Of a stretch of DNA of 64,000 nucleotides, positions 27,396-36,304 are shown in pieces; within the stretch, counting starts at the first letter, position 1; each line of letters begins with the position of its first letter. Source of the stretch: Streptomyces sp. RFCAC02 (GTDB lineage Bacteria > Actinomycetota > Actinomycetes > Streptomycetales > Streptomycetaceae); NCBI RefSeq assembly GCF_004193175.1, contig NZ_SAUH01000001.1:3412501-3476500 (forward strand), in the 5' to 3' direction. Made by a program: the position numbers and the translations under genes. The notes under the pieces are model-generated. The model worked only from the letters and a program-made list of their open reading frames with translations, had not been told where the DNA came from and did not search any database.

Positions 27396-27899
27396 TCACA
27401 CGGGCGACCGCATCGGGCCGTGCCCGCCGTCCTCGTCGTCGTCACCGTCCGGCAGGCGGCACACCCGCTCCAGCAGCAGCGCGGCGGCCACGACACCGGC
27501 CGCCGCGAGCACCGCGAGCCCGGCGTACACCGCCTGGTCGCGGCGGTTCGCGACATCCAGCCGGTGGATCAGCAGGAACAGCCCGAACCCCCCGTACACG
27601 CCGCCCGCGAGCGCCGACACCAGCGCGCTCGCCTGCCCGAACAGCACCGCACGCGCCGCCATCAGACGGTCGACGGGCCGCGCGTCCGGCCGCCGCTCGC
27701 GCTGCGCCCGCAGCCGGGACCGCAGCGACAGCGCCGTGATCAGCAGCACGACCGCGACCATCCCGAGCACCACCGGCGCGAGCAGCGGCACCGCCGGCAG
27801 CGTCCGGTCCAGCGAGTCCCACAGCCCCGCGACGGCCCAGGCCAGGACGAGGGCGCCGGCGAACAGGCCGGCGAGCGTCCTGATCCGCAGTTGGTTCAC
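27396..27899 (-). CDS. DUF3180 membrane protein
   Basis: A 167-residue protein with four predicted helices (about 8-28, 35-58, 88-112 and 123-142) and an acidic C-terminal tail. The opening RIRTLAGLFAGALVLAWAV and the QASALVSALAGGVYGGFGLFLL segment are those of DUF3180, a family regularly placed after folK in actinobacteria. Its role is unknown. It lies 53 bases downstream of folK on the same strand. Confidence 0.88.
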   Translation of the reverse strand: MNQLRIRTLAGLFAGALVLAWAVAGLWDSLDRTLPAVPLLAPVVLGMVAVVLLITALSLRSRLRAQRERRPDARPVDRLMAARAVLFGQASALVSALAGGVYGGFGLFLLIHRLDVANRRDQAVYAGLAVLAAAGVVAAALLLERVCRLPDGDDDEDGGHGPMRSPV

Positions 27900-27952
27900 A
27901 GCGTTCCGTGCCTGCCTCGGTCGTCGCGTCGGGGATGCGTCGTCCGGCCGGT

Positions 27953-28564
27953 TCAGTCGGGGACGACCAGCGTCAGGTCGGGACGCGGCCGTACGCCCTC
28001 GGCGCCGAGCGCCGCGAGCAGCGCCGCCGCCGCACCGTGCCCCGGCACCTCCGCGTCCGGATCGACGTCAAGCCAGGGTACGAGAACGAACGCCCGCTCG
28101 TGCGCGCGGGGATGGGGCAGCGTGAGCGCCGGGTCGCCCGACGTCACGCCCTGGTACGCGACGATGTCGACGTCCAGCGTCCGCGGCCCCCACCGGGTGT
28201 CGCGGATCCGCTTGAACGCCTCCTCGATCGCGTGGGCGCGCTCCAGCAGCGAGGCGGGCGGCAGGGTCGTCTTCACGAGGACCACGGCGTTGAAGTAGGT
28301 GGGCTGGCTGCCCGGGTCCACGCCCCACGGCTCGGTCTCGTAGACCGGTGAGACGGCCTTGACCCGTACGCCGGGCGTCTCCTCCAGGGCGTCCAGGGCT
28401 CCCTGGAGGGTGTCCAGGCGGTTGCCGAGGTTGCTCCCGAGGGAGAGGACGGCGCGTTTCGGGTTGTGCAGGGTCGCGTCGGCGGCATCCACCTGCCGGA
28501 CGACGGACGCGGGCACCGGCTGGACGGTCGGGTCGGGGGATGAGGCGGCATTCTGGGGGGTCAT
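27953..28564 (-). CDS. folK: 6-hydroxymethyl-7,8-dihydropterin pyrophosphokinase
   Basis: A 203-residue HPPK that activates the pterin for joining to p-aminobenzoate. Family marks: VLSLGSNLGNRLDTLQGALDAL in the N-terminal part, SPVYETEPWG, RWGPRTLDVDIVAY, and the catalytic PHPRAHERAFVL. The ATG at 28564 overlaps the folB stop (ATGA at 28561-28564), so the two are coupled. A 40-residue variable leader precedes the fold. Confidence 0.95.
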   Translation of the reverse strand: MTPQNAASSPDPTVQPVPASVVRQVDAADATLHNPKRAVLSLGSNLGNRLDTLQGALDALEETPGVRVKAVSPVYETEPWGVDPGSQPTYFNAVVLVKTTLPPASLLERAHAIEEAFKRIRDTRWGPRTLDVDIVAYQGVTSGDPALTLPHPRAHERAFVLVPWLDVDPDAEVPGHGAAAALLAALGAEGVRPRPDLTLVVPD

Positions 28565-28929
28565 GCTCGGCTCCGCTTGATGGTGATGGTCACGTCGTCG
28601 AAGGGAACGGTGATCGGCGCCTCTGGCTTGTGCACCGTGACCTCGGCCTCGATGACCGCCTCGTGGGCGAGGCACCGGTCGGCCACCCGCTGGGCCAGCG
28701 TTTCCAGCAGGTCACAGGGTTCGCCGGTGACGACGGCGGTGACCTGTTCGGCCAGCACGCCGTAGTCCACGGTCCGCGCGAGGTCGTCGGACGCGGCGGC
28801 CGGGCGGGTGTCGAGGCCGAGGACGACATCGACGACGAACGTCTGTCCTTCCTCACGTTCCCTCGGAAGGACCCCGTGAAAGCCTCTGCCTCGCAGTCCG
28901 CGCAGGGCGATACGGTCCACGGCGCTCAC
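28561..28929 (-). CDS. folB: Dihydroneopterin aldolase
   Basis: A 122-residue enzyme converting dihydroneopterin to 6-hydroxymethyldihydropterin and glycolaldehyde. DRIALRGLRGRGFHGVLPRERE carries the catalytic and substrate region in two parts, followed by DLARTVDYGVLAEQV and the HKPEAPI turn near the end. GTG start at 28929. Its product feeds the coupled folK. It is divergent from folP, with 174 bases between the starts. Confidence 0.95.
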   Translation of the reverse strand: MSAVDRIALRGLRGRGFHGVLPREREEGQTFVVDVVLGLDTRPAAASDDLARTVDYGVLAEQVTAVVTGEPCDLLETLAQRVADRCLAHEAVIEAEVTVHKPEAPITVPFDDVTITIKRSRA

Positions 28930-29103
28930 TTCCTCTCACTCCGCTCACCGGCCTCCCGGCCGTCGGTCCCGGCGGCCGGTGCGGCCCCCACGGCATTCGA
29001 ATCTACCTGCGAGGGGCCGACGCCCTCCGTCAGCGCCGCCCGGCCGCGCGATGTTCCCGCCCGGCCGCGCGGCGGTGCGGACCGAAGCCCCTACCCTGGT
29101 CGC

Positions 29104-29961
29104 ATGAGCAGCGCGCACGGCCAGGTGACAGGACTTCCCGCGTGGGACCGCTGCGCGGTGATGGGGGTGGTCAACGTCACCCCCGACTCGTTCTCCGACG
29201 GCGGCCGCTGGTTCGACACCGGGCGGGCGGTCAAGCACGGGCTCGACCTCGCCGGCGAGGGCGCCGACCTCATCGACGTCGGCGGCGAGTCCACGCGGCC
29301 GGGCGCCAGCCGGGTGGACGAGGACGAGGAGCTGCGGCGCGTCGTCCCGGTCGTGCGGGCGCTGGCCGCCGAGGGCCTCGTGGTCAGCGTGGACACCATG
29401 CGCGCCTCCGTCGCCGAGCGGTCGGTGGCGGCCGGCGCGCGCCTGGTCAACGACGTGAGCGGCGGGCGCGCCGACCCGGCGATGGTGCCGGCCGTCGCCG
29501 CGGCGGGCGTCCCGTTCGTCGTCATGCACTGGCGCGGCCAGAGCATCGACATGAACGACCGCGCCCGCTACACGGACGTCGTCGCCGAGGTGACGGACGA
29601 GCTGCGGCGCGCCCTGGACGCGGCCGTCGCCGGGGGCATCGCGGCCGACCGGCTGATCGCCGATCCCGGGCTCGGCTTCGCGAAGCGGGCGGACCACGAC
29701 CTGGCGCTCGTCGCGGCGACGGCCCGCCTGCGCGCCGGGCTCGGCAGGCCGCTGCTGGTCGCGGCGTCGCGGAAACGGTTCCTCGGCCGCGTCCTGGCCG
29801 GCCCGGACGGCGAGCCGCCGCGCGCCAGGGAGCGGGACGCGGCCACGGCGGCCGTCACCGCGCTGGCCGCGGCCGCCGGCGCCTGGGCGGTCCGGGTGCA
29901 CGAGGTGCGGGCCAGCGCCGACGCGGTACGGGTCGTCCGCGCCGTCGGGGCCGCCGCGTGA
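29104..29961 (+). CDS. folP: Dihydropteroate synthase
   Basis: A 285-residue TIM-barrel enzyme joining the activated pterin to p-aminobenzoate; the sulfonamide target. Signatures: VMGVVNVTPDSFSDGG, LIDVGGESTRPGA, ISG-type ARLVNDVSGG, DPGLGFAKRADHDL and the C-terminal AASRKRFLGRVL. The ATG is 4 bases into an AT-poor junction, and the stop overlaps the GTG of the next gene. Divergent from folB-folK. Confidence 0.96.
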   Translation: MSSAHGQVTGLPAWDRCAVMGVVNVTPDSFSDGGRWFDTGRAVKHGLDLAGEGADLIDVGGESTRPGASRVDEDEELRRVVPVVRALAAEGLVVSVDTMRASVAERSVAAGARLVNDVSGGRADPAMVPAVAAAGVPFVVMHWRGQSIDMNDRARYTDVVAEVTDELRRALDAAVAGGIAADRLIADPGLGFAKRADHDLALVAATARLRAGLGRPLLVAASRKRFLGRVLAGPDGEPPRARERDAATAAVTALAAAAGAWAVRVHEVRASADAVRVVRAVGAAA

Positions 29962-30494
29962 CGCCCGGGGGCGGCGCGGAGTCCGACGCCGCGGCCGTCG
30001 CGGCCGCCAACACGGCGTTCTACGAGGCCGTCGAGCGGGCCGACATCGACCTGCTTGACGCGCTGTGGCTGGACGACGAGGAGATCTCCGTCGTCCACCC
30101 CGGCTGGCCGGTGATCCGGGGGCGCGGCGAGGTGCTGCGCAGCTACGCGCTGATCATGGCGAACACCGAGTACATCCAGTTCTTCCTGACGGACGTCGAG
30201 GTGTCCGTGCGCGGTGGCACCGCCGTCGCCACGTGCACCGAGAACATCCTGAGCGGCGGTCCGGCGGAGGACGGCGGTGCCATGGGGCCGCTGGTCGGCG
30301 GCCTCGTGGTCGCGACGAACGTCTTCCGCCGCGCCCCGGGCGGCGGCTGGCGCCTGTGGTCGCACCACGGTTCGCCGGTGCTGGTGGACCGGGACGACGA
30401 GGAGGCCGCGGCGGCGCCGGAGGCGGGCGCCGTGGAGGGCGAACGTCCGGAACCCGGCGAGCCCGGCCCCCGGGAGGACCCCGGCCCGGCCTGA
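29958..30494 (+). CDS. NTF2-like/SnoaL-fold protein coupled to folP
   Basis: A 178-residue protein with the cone-shaped NTF2 fold pattern: AAANTAFYEAVERADIDLLDAL, an HPGWPVIRGRGEVLRSY turn, and the GGGWRLWSHHGSPV strand at the end. The last 35 residues are an acidic, proline-rich tail. GTG at 29958 overlaps the folP stop (GTGA), so both are translated together. This pair recurs in Streptomyces, but no catalytic role is known; a helper of pterin metabolism is only an inference. Confidence 0.85.
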   Translation: MTPGGGAESDAAAVAAANTAFYEAVERADIDLLDALWLDDEEISVVHPGWPVIRGRGEVLRSYALIMANTEYIQFFLTDVEVSVRGGTAVATCTENILSGGPAEDGGAMGPLVGGLVVATNVFRRAPGGGWRLWSHHGSPVLVDRDDEEAAAAPEAGAVEGERPEPGEPGPREDPGPA

Positions 30495-30530
30495 CCGCGT
30501 ACGGCGCCCGACCGCGCGTGCGGACAGACC

Positions 30531-30794
30531 CTAGCGGGTGCGCAGGCTCCTGACGTATCGGACGGAGTCCGCCAGTGGCGCGCCCGGGTGGGCGTCGCGC
30601 ACCGCCTTGACGGCCCGGATCTCGCCCTCGCGGTCACGGACGGCGCGGATCGCGTCGCCGTCCACCGCGGCGCTGAAGGCCGCGAAACTCGCGAACCGCC
30701 GCCGGTGCGCCCGTGCGCGGGACCGCTGGGTGCCGCCTGCGGCGAGAAGCACGGCGCCGGCGACCAGGATCCCGGCCGTCTCGGTGTCGATCAT
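30531..30794 (-). CDS. Small protein with L7/L12 C-terminal-like segment
   Basis: An 87-residue protein: a hydrophobic N-terminal segment (residues about 6-20), an Arg-rich stretch, and a C-terminal part GEIRAVKAVRDAHPGAPLADS that resembles the helix of the ribosomal L7/L12 C-terminal domain (K-AIK-VRE-TG-LKEAK pattern). The ATG at 30794 has GGGAGG upstream. Similar small actinobacterial membrane proteins exist. Function unknown. Confidence 0.7.
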   Translation of the reverse strand: MIDTETAGILVAGAVLLAAGGTQRSRARAHRRRFASFAAFSAAVDGDAIRAVRDREGEIRAVKAVRDAHPGAPLADSVRYVRSLRTR

Positions 30795-30870
30795 CTGGCT
30801 GCCTCCCCTGTCCGGACCGGGAAGCACGATACTGGCACGGCGCGGCGGCGGTCCTCGGTGCCCCGGTGAT

Positions 30871-32223
30871 TCAGGTGCCGGTCAGCCAGCGTTCCGGAGG
30901 TGCCGTGCGGCGGCCGATGCGGGAACGTTCCGCCTGGGCGGCCACCTCGTGGGCCGCCCGTTCCGCGTCCAGGAGGCGCGCGGACACCGTCCCGTTCGCG
31001 CCGTGGTCCACCCGGACGTCCGCGAGCCGCAGCAGGCGGGCGCGCGGCCCCTGCGTGAGGCGGACGCTCTGCACCTTGGCGTGCGGCACCAGTTCGTGGA
31101 CCCGCCGCAGCCTGCCCCGCCGCGTCACGAAGACGGCTCCGGTGGCCGCGTACCCGTAGCCCGTGCGCCACACCGGTGCGGCCCACCGCGCCCGGCGCGG
31201 GACCGGTTCGACCGCGGCCAGCGTCGCCGCGATGTCCACCTCCGGCAGGATCCGGGCGAGCAGCGCCACCGCCGCGTCCCGCGTCGCGACCGGCAGCAGC
31301 AGCCCGCCGTGGCCGCCGCCCTCCGCCCCGGTGCCGGCGACCTCGAGTTCCACCCGTGTCCACGCGCGCGGGCGCCACAGCAGCGGTTCGATGACGCGCA
31401 CGCACTGCACGCGGCCTGGCGGGACCGTGGCGTGGTCCCGCTGGAGCAGCCCGTGGTCCAGGCGCAGCCCGTCGGGCGACTCGCTCACCGTCCAGCCGTA
31501 CAGGGTCAGGTAGCTGCCGACGCCGGCGCGCCAGCCCGCGGCCAGGAGCGGCAGCAGGACGAGGAGGCCGGCGACGGGGCTTTCCGTCGTCAGCCACACC
31601 ACCGGGGTCAGGGCGGCGGCCGGCAGCAGCGCCGCCCAGGTGCGGCCGCGCAGGACGAGGGACCACGCGAGCGTCCCCGGATCGACCTGGTGCAGGACGT
31701 GCGCCGGGGCCTCACCGGCGGTCGGCGCGGCCTCGGGGGCGATGCCTGCGGCGCGGGCGAGGAGTTCGGCGCGCAGCGCGCGGGCCTCCGTCTCGCCGAG
31801 GTACGCCAGCTCGTCGGCGGACCGGGAGCCCACCACGTCCATCCGCAGTTTCGCGACGCCCAGGGCGCGCGCGAGCAGCGGGCGGCTGACGTCGACGGCC
31901 TGGATGCGGTCAAGACGCAGGTGCGCCGAACGCCGGAACAGCAGCCCCGTCCTGATGCGCAGCTCGGTGTCGGTGACGAGGTAGCGCGTGGCCCGCCACG
32001 AGAGGTATCCGTACAGGCCGGCCAGCAGCAGTCCGGCGGCGGTGGCGAGCAGCAGCCAGCCGACGGCGATGCCGCCGAGCCAGCGGCCGGCCTCGTCCGG
32101 GTTCTGCACGACGACGGCGAAGGCGCCGGCCAGCGGTGCCCAGGCGCGGCGCCAAGGGGTGAGCGGGTGGAGGCGCCGGCCCCGTCCTGCCGGGGCGGGT
32201 GTGTCCTCCGTGCCGCCGCTCAC
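30871..32223 (-). CDS. Bacterial PH-domain membrane protein (YdbT type)
   Basis: A 450-residue inner-membrane protein with paired N-terminal helices (residues about 28-75) and two or three bPH2 domains. Domain starts are visible at YLVTDTELRIRTGLLFRRSAHLR (split), LTLYGWTVSESPDGLRLDHG and AVFVTRRGRLRRVHELV. The W-R repeat strands LRLDRIQAVD and VQSVRLTQGP are typical. The companion PH protein ends 8 bases upstream, so they are one operon, as in the B. subtilis YdbS-YdbT pair, which has been linked to membrane stress. Confidence 0.87.
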   Translation of the reverse strand: MSGGTEDTPAPAGRGRRLHPLTPWRRAWAPLAGAFAVVVQNPDEAGRWLGGIAVGWLLLATAAGLLLAGLYGYLSWRATRYLVTDTELRIRTGLLFRRSAHLRLDRIQAVDVSRPLLARALGVAKLRMDVVGSRSADELAYLGETEARALRAELLARAAGIAPEAAPTAGEAPAHVLHQVDPGTLAWSLVLRGRTWAALLPAAALTPVVWLTTESPVAGLLVLLPLLAAGWRAGVGSYLTLYGWTVSESPDGLRLDHGLLQRDHATVPPGRVQCVRVIEPLLWRPRAWTRVELEVAGTGAEGGGHGGLLLPVATRDAAVALLARILPEVDIAATLAAVEPVPRRARWAAPVWRTGYGYAATGAVFVTRRGRLRRVHELVPHAKVQSVRLTQGPRARLLRLADVRVDHGANGTVSARLLDAERAAHEVAAQAERSRIGRRTAPPERWLTGT

Positions 32224-32230
32224 CGCCGTC

Positions 32231-32698
32231 TCACAGCCCCGCCGAGCGGGCCTCGCCCAGCTCGGTGAGGCGGTCGCGGAGTCGTTCCGCCTCGTCGGGG
32301 GACAGGCCGGGGATGGCCGCGTCGGTGGCCGCCGCCGCGGTGTGGAGCTGGAGGCGGGCGAGTCCGAACCACCGCTCCAGCGGCCCCGAGGTGACCTCGA
32401 CGAGCTGCATGCGGCCGTACGGCACGACCGTGAGCTGCCGCCACAGCACGCCCCGCTGGATGAGGAGGTCGTCGTCGCGCTCGCGGTAGCGCCAGGAGCG
32501 CCAGTTGCGCCCCAGCGCCCACCAGCCCCAGCCGGCCACCCCGAGGACGGGCAGGAGGAGGACGGACCACACCGCGCCGCCCAGGAGCGGCGGCAGAACG
32601 GCGGCCGCGGCGGCGGGCGGCAGGAGCGAGCAGAGCAGGACGAGACGCCGCATCGTCAGCAGTCCGGGCCTGACCGCGTGCCAGGTCTCCCTGTCCAT
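32231..32698 (-). CDS. Bacterial PH-domain membrane protein (YdbS type)
   Basis: A 155-residue protein with two membrane helices (residues about 20-40 and 43-65) followed by one bPH2 domain: [41 protein letters not shown], then [10 protein letters not shown]. These are the classic PH-2 strands of the YdbS family. The ATG at 32698 was chosen; the frame is open to 32950. It is first gene of the two-gene unit with the YdbT-type protein. Confidence 0.87.
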   Translation of the reverse strand: MDRETWHAVRPGLLTMRRLVLLCSLLPPAAAAAVLPPLLGGAVWSVLLLPVLGVAGWGWWALGRNWRSWRYRERDDDLLIQRGVLWRQLTVVPYGRMQLVEVTSGPLERWFGLARLQLHTAAAATDAAIPGLSPDEAERLRDRLTELGEARSAGL

Positions 32699-32780
32699 GC
32701 GGACGAGCTTAGAGGCAGGGGGCCCGGACCGGACCCGACGCGGTGGGCCGCCGGGCGGGCGGGGTGACAGACTGGCGCCC

Positions 32781-33935
32781 ATGACGGAGACCGTGGTCGG
32801 GGTCGGCGGGGCGACAGCGGGGTTCGACGGGGGCACCGACATGGTGCTGAACATCGGGCCGCAGCATCCGTCCACCCATGGCGTGCTGCGCCTGCGGCTC
32901 GTGCTGGACGGCGAGCGCATCACCCGCGCCGAACCGGTCGTCGGGTACATGCACCGGGGCGCGGAGAAACTGTTCGAAGCCCGTGACTACCGTCAGATCA
33001 TCGTGCTGGCCAACCGGCACGACTGGCTGTCGGCGTTCTCCAACGAGCTGGGCGTCGTCCTCGCCGTCGAACGCATGCTCGGCATGGAGGTCCCGGAGCG
33101 CGCCGTCTGGCTGAGGACGCTCCTCGCCGAGCTGAACCGCGTGCTGAACCACCTGATGTTCCTCGGCTCCTACCCCCTCGAACTGGGCGGCCTGACCCCG
33201 ATCTTCTACGCCTTCACCGAGCGCGAGACCTTCCAGACCGTCATGGAGGAGGTCTCCGGCGGCCGGATGCACTACATGTTCAACCGCGTCGGCGGCCTCA
33301 AGGACGAGCTGCCCGCCGGCTGGACGGGCCGCGCGCGCGGCGCCGTCGCCGCCGTACGGGCCGGCCTGCCGCGCCTGGACGACCTCGTCCTCGGCAACGA
33401 GGTCTTCCGCGCCCGCACCCGCGGCGTCGGCGTCCTCACCCCGGAGGCGGTCCACGCGTACGGGGTGTCCGGGCCGATCGCGCGCGCCAGCGGCGTCGAC
33501 TTCGACCTGCGCCGCGACGAGCCGTACCTCGCCTACGGGGACCTCGCCGGCGTCCTGCGCGTCCCGACCAGGACGGCCGGCGACTGCCTGGCCCGCTTCG
33601 AGGTGCTGCTCGACCAGACACGCAACGCCCTCGACCTCGCCGACGCCTGCCTCGACCGCCTCGCCGAACTGCCCCCCGGGCCGGTGAACCAGCGCCTCCC
33701 CAAGGTCCTCAAGGCCCCCGAGGGAGCCACCTACGCCTGGACCGAGAACCCCCTCGGCCTCAACGGCTACTACCTCGTCTCGAAGGGCGAGAAGACCCCC
33801 TACCGCCTCAAGCTGCGCTCCGCGTCGTTCAACAACATCCAGGCACTCGGCGCCCTGCTCCCGGGCACCCTGGTCGCCGACATGGTCGCCGTCCTCGGGT
33901 CGTTCTTCTTCGTCGTCGGCGACATCGACAAGTAG
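32781..33935 (+). CDS. Orphan NuoD-like protein (complex I 49-kDa subunit homologue)
   Basis: 384 residues, shorter than usual NuoD. It is clearly of the family: [17 protein letters not shown] (His33), [13 protein letters not shown] (His58-Arg59-Gly60), [21 protein letters not shown] and the C-terminal [10 protein letters not shown]. No other nuo gene is nearby. In complex I a Tyr (bovine Tyr108, Thermus Tyr87) holds the quinone headgroup; here the aligned residue is Trp82 (NRHDWLSAF). The start is the ATG at 32781. It may be a second, specialised NuoD or have left complex I altogether. Confidence 0.9.
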   Translation: MTETVVGVGGATAGFDGGTDMVLNIGPQHPSTHGVLRLRLVLDGERITRAEPVVGYMHRGAEKLFEARDYRQIIVLANRHDWLSAFSNELGVVLAVERMLGMEVPERAVWLRTLLAELNRVLNHLMFLGSYPLELGGLTPIFYAFTERETFQTVMEEVSGGRMHYMFNRVGGLKDELPAGWTGRARGAVAAVRAGLPRLDDLVLGNEVFRARTRGVGVLTPEAVHAYGVSGPIARASGVDFDLRRDEPYLAYGDLAGVLRVPTRTAGDCLARFEVLLDQTRNALDLADACLDRLAELPPGPVNQRLPKVLKAPEGATYAWTENPLGLNGYYLVSKGEKTPYRLKLRSASFNNIQALGALLPGTLVADMVAVLGSFFFVVGDIDK

Positions 33936-33947
33936 CGCCGCGCGGGG

Positions 33948-34922
33948 TCACGGCAGCGGGCACGGCACGCCCACCGGGCGCAGGAGCCAGGTGAACGCAC
34001 CGAGCCCGCCGGGGTCCGTCAGCTCCGCCGCCTCGCCCGCCGCCGCGAGGGCGCGCACGTACGCCGCCGGGTCCGCCGTCGCCAGGGCGAGCGGCGGGCG
34101 TGTGCCGGTCACGCCGAGGGCACGCAGCGCCGCCCGCTGCGTGCGCAGCTCCCCGCCCCCGGCGGCGCACGCGTCGAGCGCCACGTGCGCCGTCAGGTCG
34201 CCGCGGCCGTCCGGCACCGGCGGCACCTGCCGGCCCTCCCGGTACCCCGTCAGGGTGCCGTACGGCGGCCGGCCGGCCCGCGTGTGCCCGTAGTCGACGG
34301 CCACCGCGACCCCCCGGCGCAGCGAGCCCGCCGCCGCCTCCCACGCGGCGTCGCGCGTCCTGCCGATCTCCGCCCGCGCGCCCGGCGGCAGCGGCCACCA
34401 CCAGCGCCGCAGCCACGCGGCGTCCGCGCCGTCCACCGGCCCGGCGAGCTCCTCCCGCCCGTCGGGGGCGACCAGCACGCGCCGGACGACGCCCGCCGCG
34501 TCCGCCTCCACGACGTCGAGCGGCACGTTGTCCAGCCACTCGTTCGCGAACAGCAGCCCGGTCGCCCCCGCCGGGGGCCGGGCGCACCACTCGATGTCCG
34601 GGCCGAGGCCGTCCGGCCGGGCGGCGCGCTCCACCGCGTACGCGCGCACCCGCCGCCGTACCGCCGGGGGCAGCGCGGCCAGGACGCCCGTCACCAGCTC
34701 GCCGCGCCCCGCCCCCAGGTCGGTGAACGCCAGCTCCGCCGGGTGCCCGAGCGCCGTGTCGACCCGCGCGAGCAGCTCGGCGACCGCCCGCGCGAACAGC
34801 CCCGACGCGTGCACCGACGTGCGGAAGTGCGCCCCGGGCGCCTCCCGTACGAAGAAACCGCCAGGCCCGTACAGGGCACGCTCCATCGCCACCCGCCAGC
34901 CCACCGGCCGCTTCGGGGTCAC
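33948..34922 (-). CDS. SAM-dependent methyltransferase, MidA/NDUFAF7 family
   Basis: 324 residues. The SAM-binding motif is [19 protein letters not shown], and [15 protein letters not shown] matches the family's NE-x-x-D-x-P element. [17 protein letters not shown] at the N-terminus is the MidA opening pattern. The best known member, human NDUFAF7, methylates an arginine of the complex I 49-kDa subunit. Here it converges on the NuoD-like gene with 12 bases between stops. The GTG at 34922 has GGAAGG upstream; an earlier GTG at 34952 is possible. Confidence 0.85.
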   Translation of the reverse strand: MTPKRPVGWRVAMERALYGPGGFFVREAPGAHFRTSVHASGLFARAVAELLARVDTALGHPAELAFTDLGAGRGELVTGVLAALPPAVRRRVRAYAVERAARPDGLGPDIEWCARPPAGATGLLFANEWLDNVPLDVVEADAAGVVRRVLVAPDGREELAGPVDGADAAWLRRWWWPLPPGARAEIGRTRDAAWEAAAGSLRRGVAVAVDYGHTRAGRPPYGTLTGYREGRQVPPVPDGRGDLTAHVALDACAAGGGELRTQRAALRALGVTGTRPPLALATADPAAYVRALAAAGEAAELTDPGGLGAFTWLLRPVGVPCPLP

Positions 34923-35031
34923 CGTCCCACCGCCTTCCGACGCACCGTCCACCCAGAGGAGTAGTTGAGAGCTTCACGTATCGGCCGTCCGGTTGACTCC
35001 CCAGCCGCACACCATGCCTACGCTGGGTGAC

Positions 35032-36240
35032 GTGAACCGGCTCTACGACCTCCTGCGCCGCCACCCCACCGGGGTGGACGGGAGCTGGTCGGCCGTCCTG
35101 CTGGTCCTCTCGCTGGTCACCCTCGCATCTCCCTCCCAGTACCTCGAAGGCGCCTCGGAGGCGGCCACCGGCGTCGTCGCCCTCGCGCTCGCCGTCGCCG
35201 GGACGCTGCGCCGCCGCCGGCCGGAGCGCGTGCTGGTCGCCTGCTTCGTCATCGGCGCCGCGCAGCTCGTGCTCGGCGTGCCCCCGCTGGTCGGGAACGG
35301 GACGTTCCTCGTCGTCGTGTTCACCATCGCCTCGCGCCCCGACCGGCGCTGGTCGCGCCTCGCCCTCGGCGGCTGCCTGACCGCCCCTGCCCTCTCCCAG
35401 CTCCGCTGGCCGGACCGGGCGGCGGAGAGCACGTTCGCGGTCGTGTTCGGCACCGGCCTGCTCACCGTCCTGTTCTGCCTCGCCTGGGTCCTCGGCGACT
35501 CGCTGCGCACCCGCCGCGCGTACTACGCGGAGCTGGAGCGCCGCGCGGAACGCCTGGAGCGCGAGCGGGAGACCCGCACGGCCATGGCCGTCGCCGCGGA
35601 GCGCGCCCGCATCGCCCGCGAACTGCACGACGTCGTCGCCCACAACGTGTCGGTCATGGTCGTCCAGGCGGACGGCGCCGCGTACGTCCTGGACTCCGCG
35701 CCCGACCAGACGCGGACCGCCCTGCGCACCATCTCCTCCACCGGCCGCCAGGCCCTCACCGAGATGCGGCGGCTCCTCGGCGTCCTGCGCGGCGAGGACG
35801 GCGGCGCCGCGGCCGGTGACTACGTGCCGCAGCCCGGCGTGGACGAGCTGGGCGACCTGGTGGACCAGGTCAGGGACGCCGGGCTGCCGGTGGACTTCCG
35901 CGTCGAGGGCACCCCGCAGCCGCTGCCGAGCGGCGTCGCGCTGACCGCGTACCGCATCGTGCAGGAGGCCCTGACCAACAGCCGCAAGCACGGCGGCCCG
36001 CACGTCGGCGCCACCGTACGGCTGTGCTACCGGCGCGACACCCTCACTGTGCTCGCCGACGACGACGGCAGGGGCGCCGACGACGGCTCGTACGCGGAGC
36101 GCGGTGCCGACGGCCTGGGGCACGGGCTCATCGGCATGCGCGAGCGGGTCGGTATGGTCGGTGGCGTCCTGGTGGCGGGTCCCCGGCCCGGCGGCGGCTT
36201 CCGCATCAGCGCCACCCTCCCCCTCACCGGCGGCGAGTGA
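35032..36240 (+). CDS. Two-component sensor histidine kinase, NarL/DesK type
   Basis: A 402-residue membrane kinase. About five or six hydrophobic helices fill residues 15-165, followed by a short coiled coil and the HisKA_3 box RIARELHDVVAHNVSVMVVQ, whose His is the phosphorylated residue. The ATP-binding part has EALTNSRKH (N box), ADDDGRGA (G1) and GHGLIGMRERVG. The GTG at 35032 gives the familiar NRLYDLLRRHP start; an ATG at 35014 is possible. It precedes its response regulator by 64 bases. Signal unknown. Confidence 0.93.
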   Translation: MNRLYDLLRRHPTGVDGSWSAVLLVLSLVTLASPSQYLEGASEAATGVVALALAVAGTLRRRRPERVLVACFVIGAAQLVLGVPPLVGNGTFLVVVFTIASRPDRRWSRLALGGCLTAPALSQLRWPDRAAESTFAVVFGTGLLTVLFCLAWVLGDSLRTRRAYYAELERRAERLERERETRTAMAVAAERARIARELHDVVAHNVSVMVVQADGAAYVLDSAPDQTRTALRTISSTGRQALTEMRRLLGVLRGEDGGAAAGDYVPQPGVDELGDLVDQVRDAGLPVDFRVEGTPQPLPSGVALTAYRIVQEALTNSRKHGGPHVGATVRLCYRRDTLTVLADDDGRGADDGSYAERGADGLGHGLIGMRERVGMVGGVLVAGPRPGGGFRISATLPLTGGE

Positions 36241-36304
36241 CCCGCACGTGCCCCTGCCCACGCCCCGCACGCCCCCCGACAGGCCCCGAGAGGTTGACGA
36301 CGCA

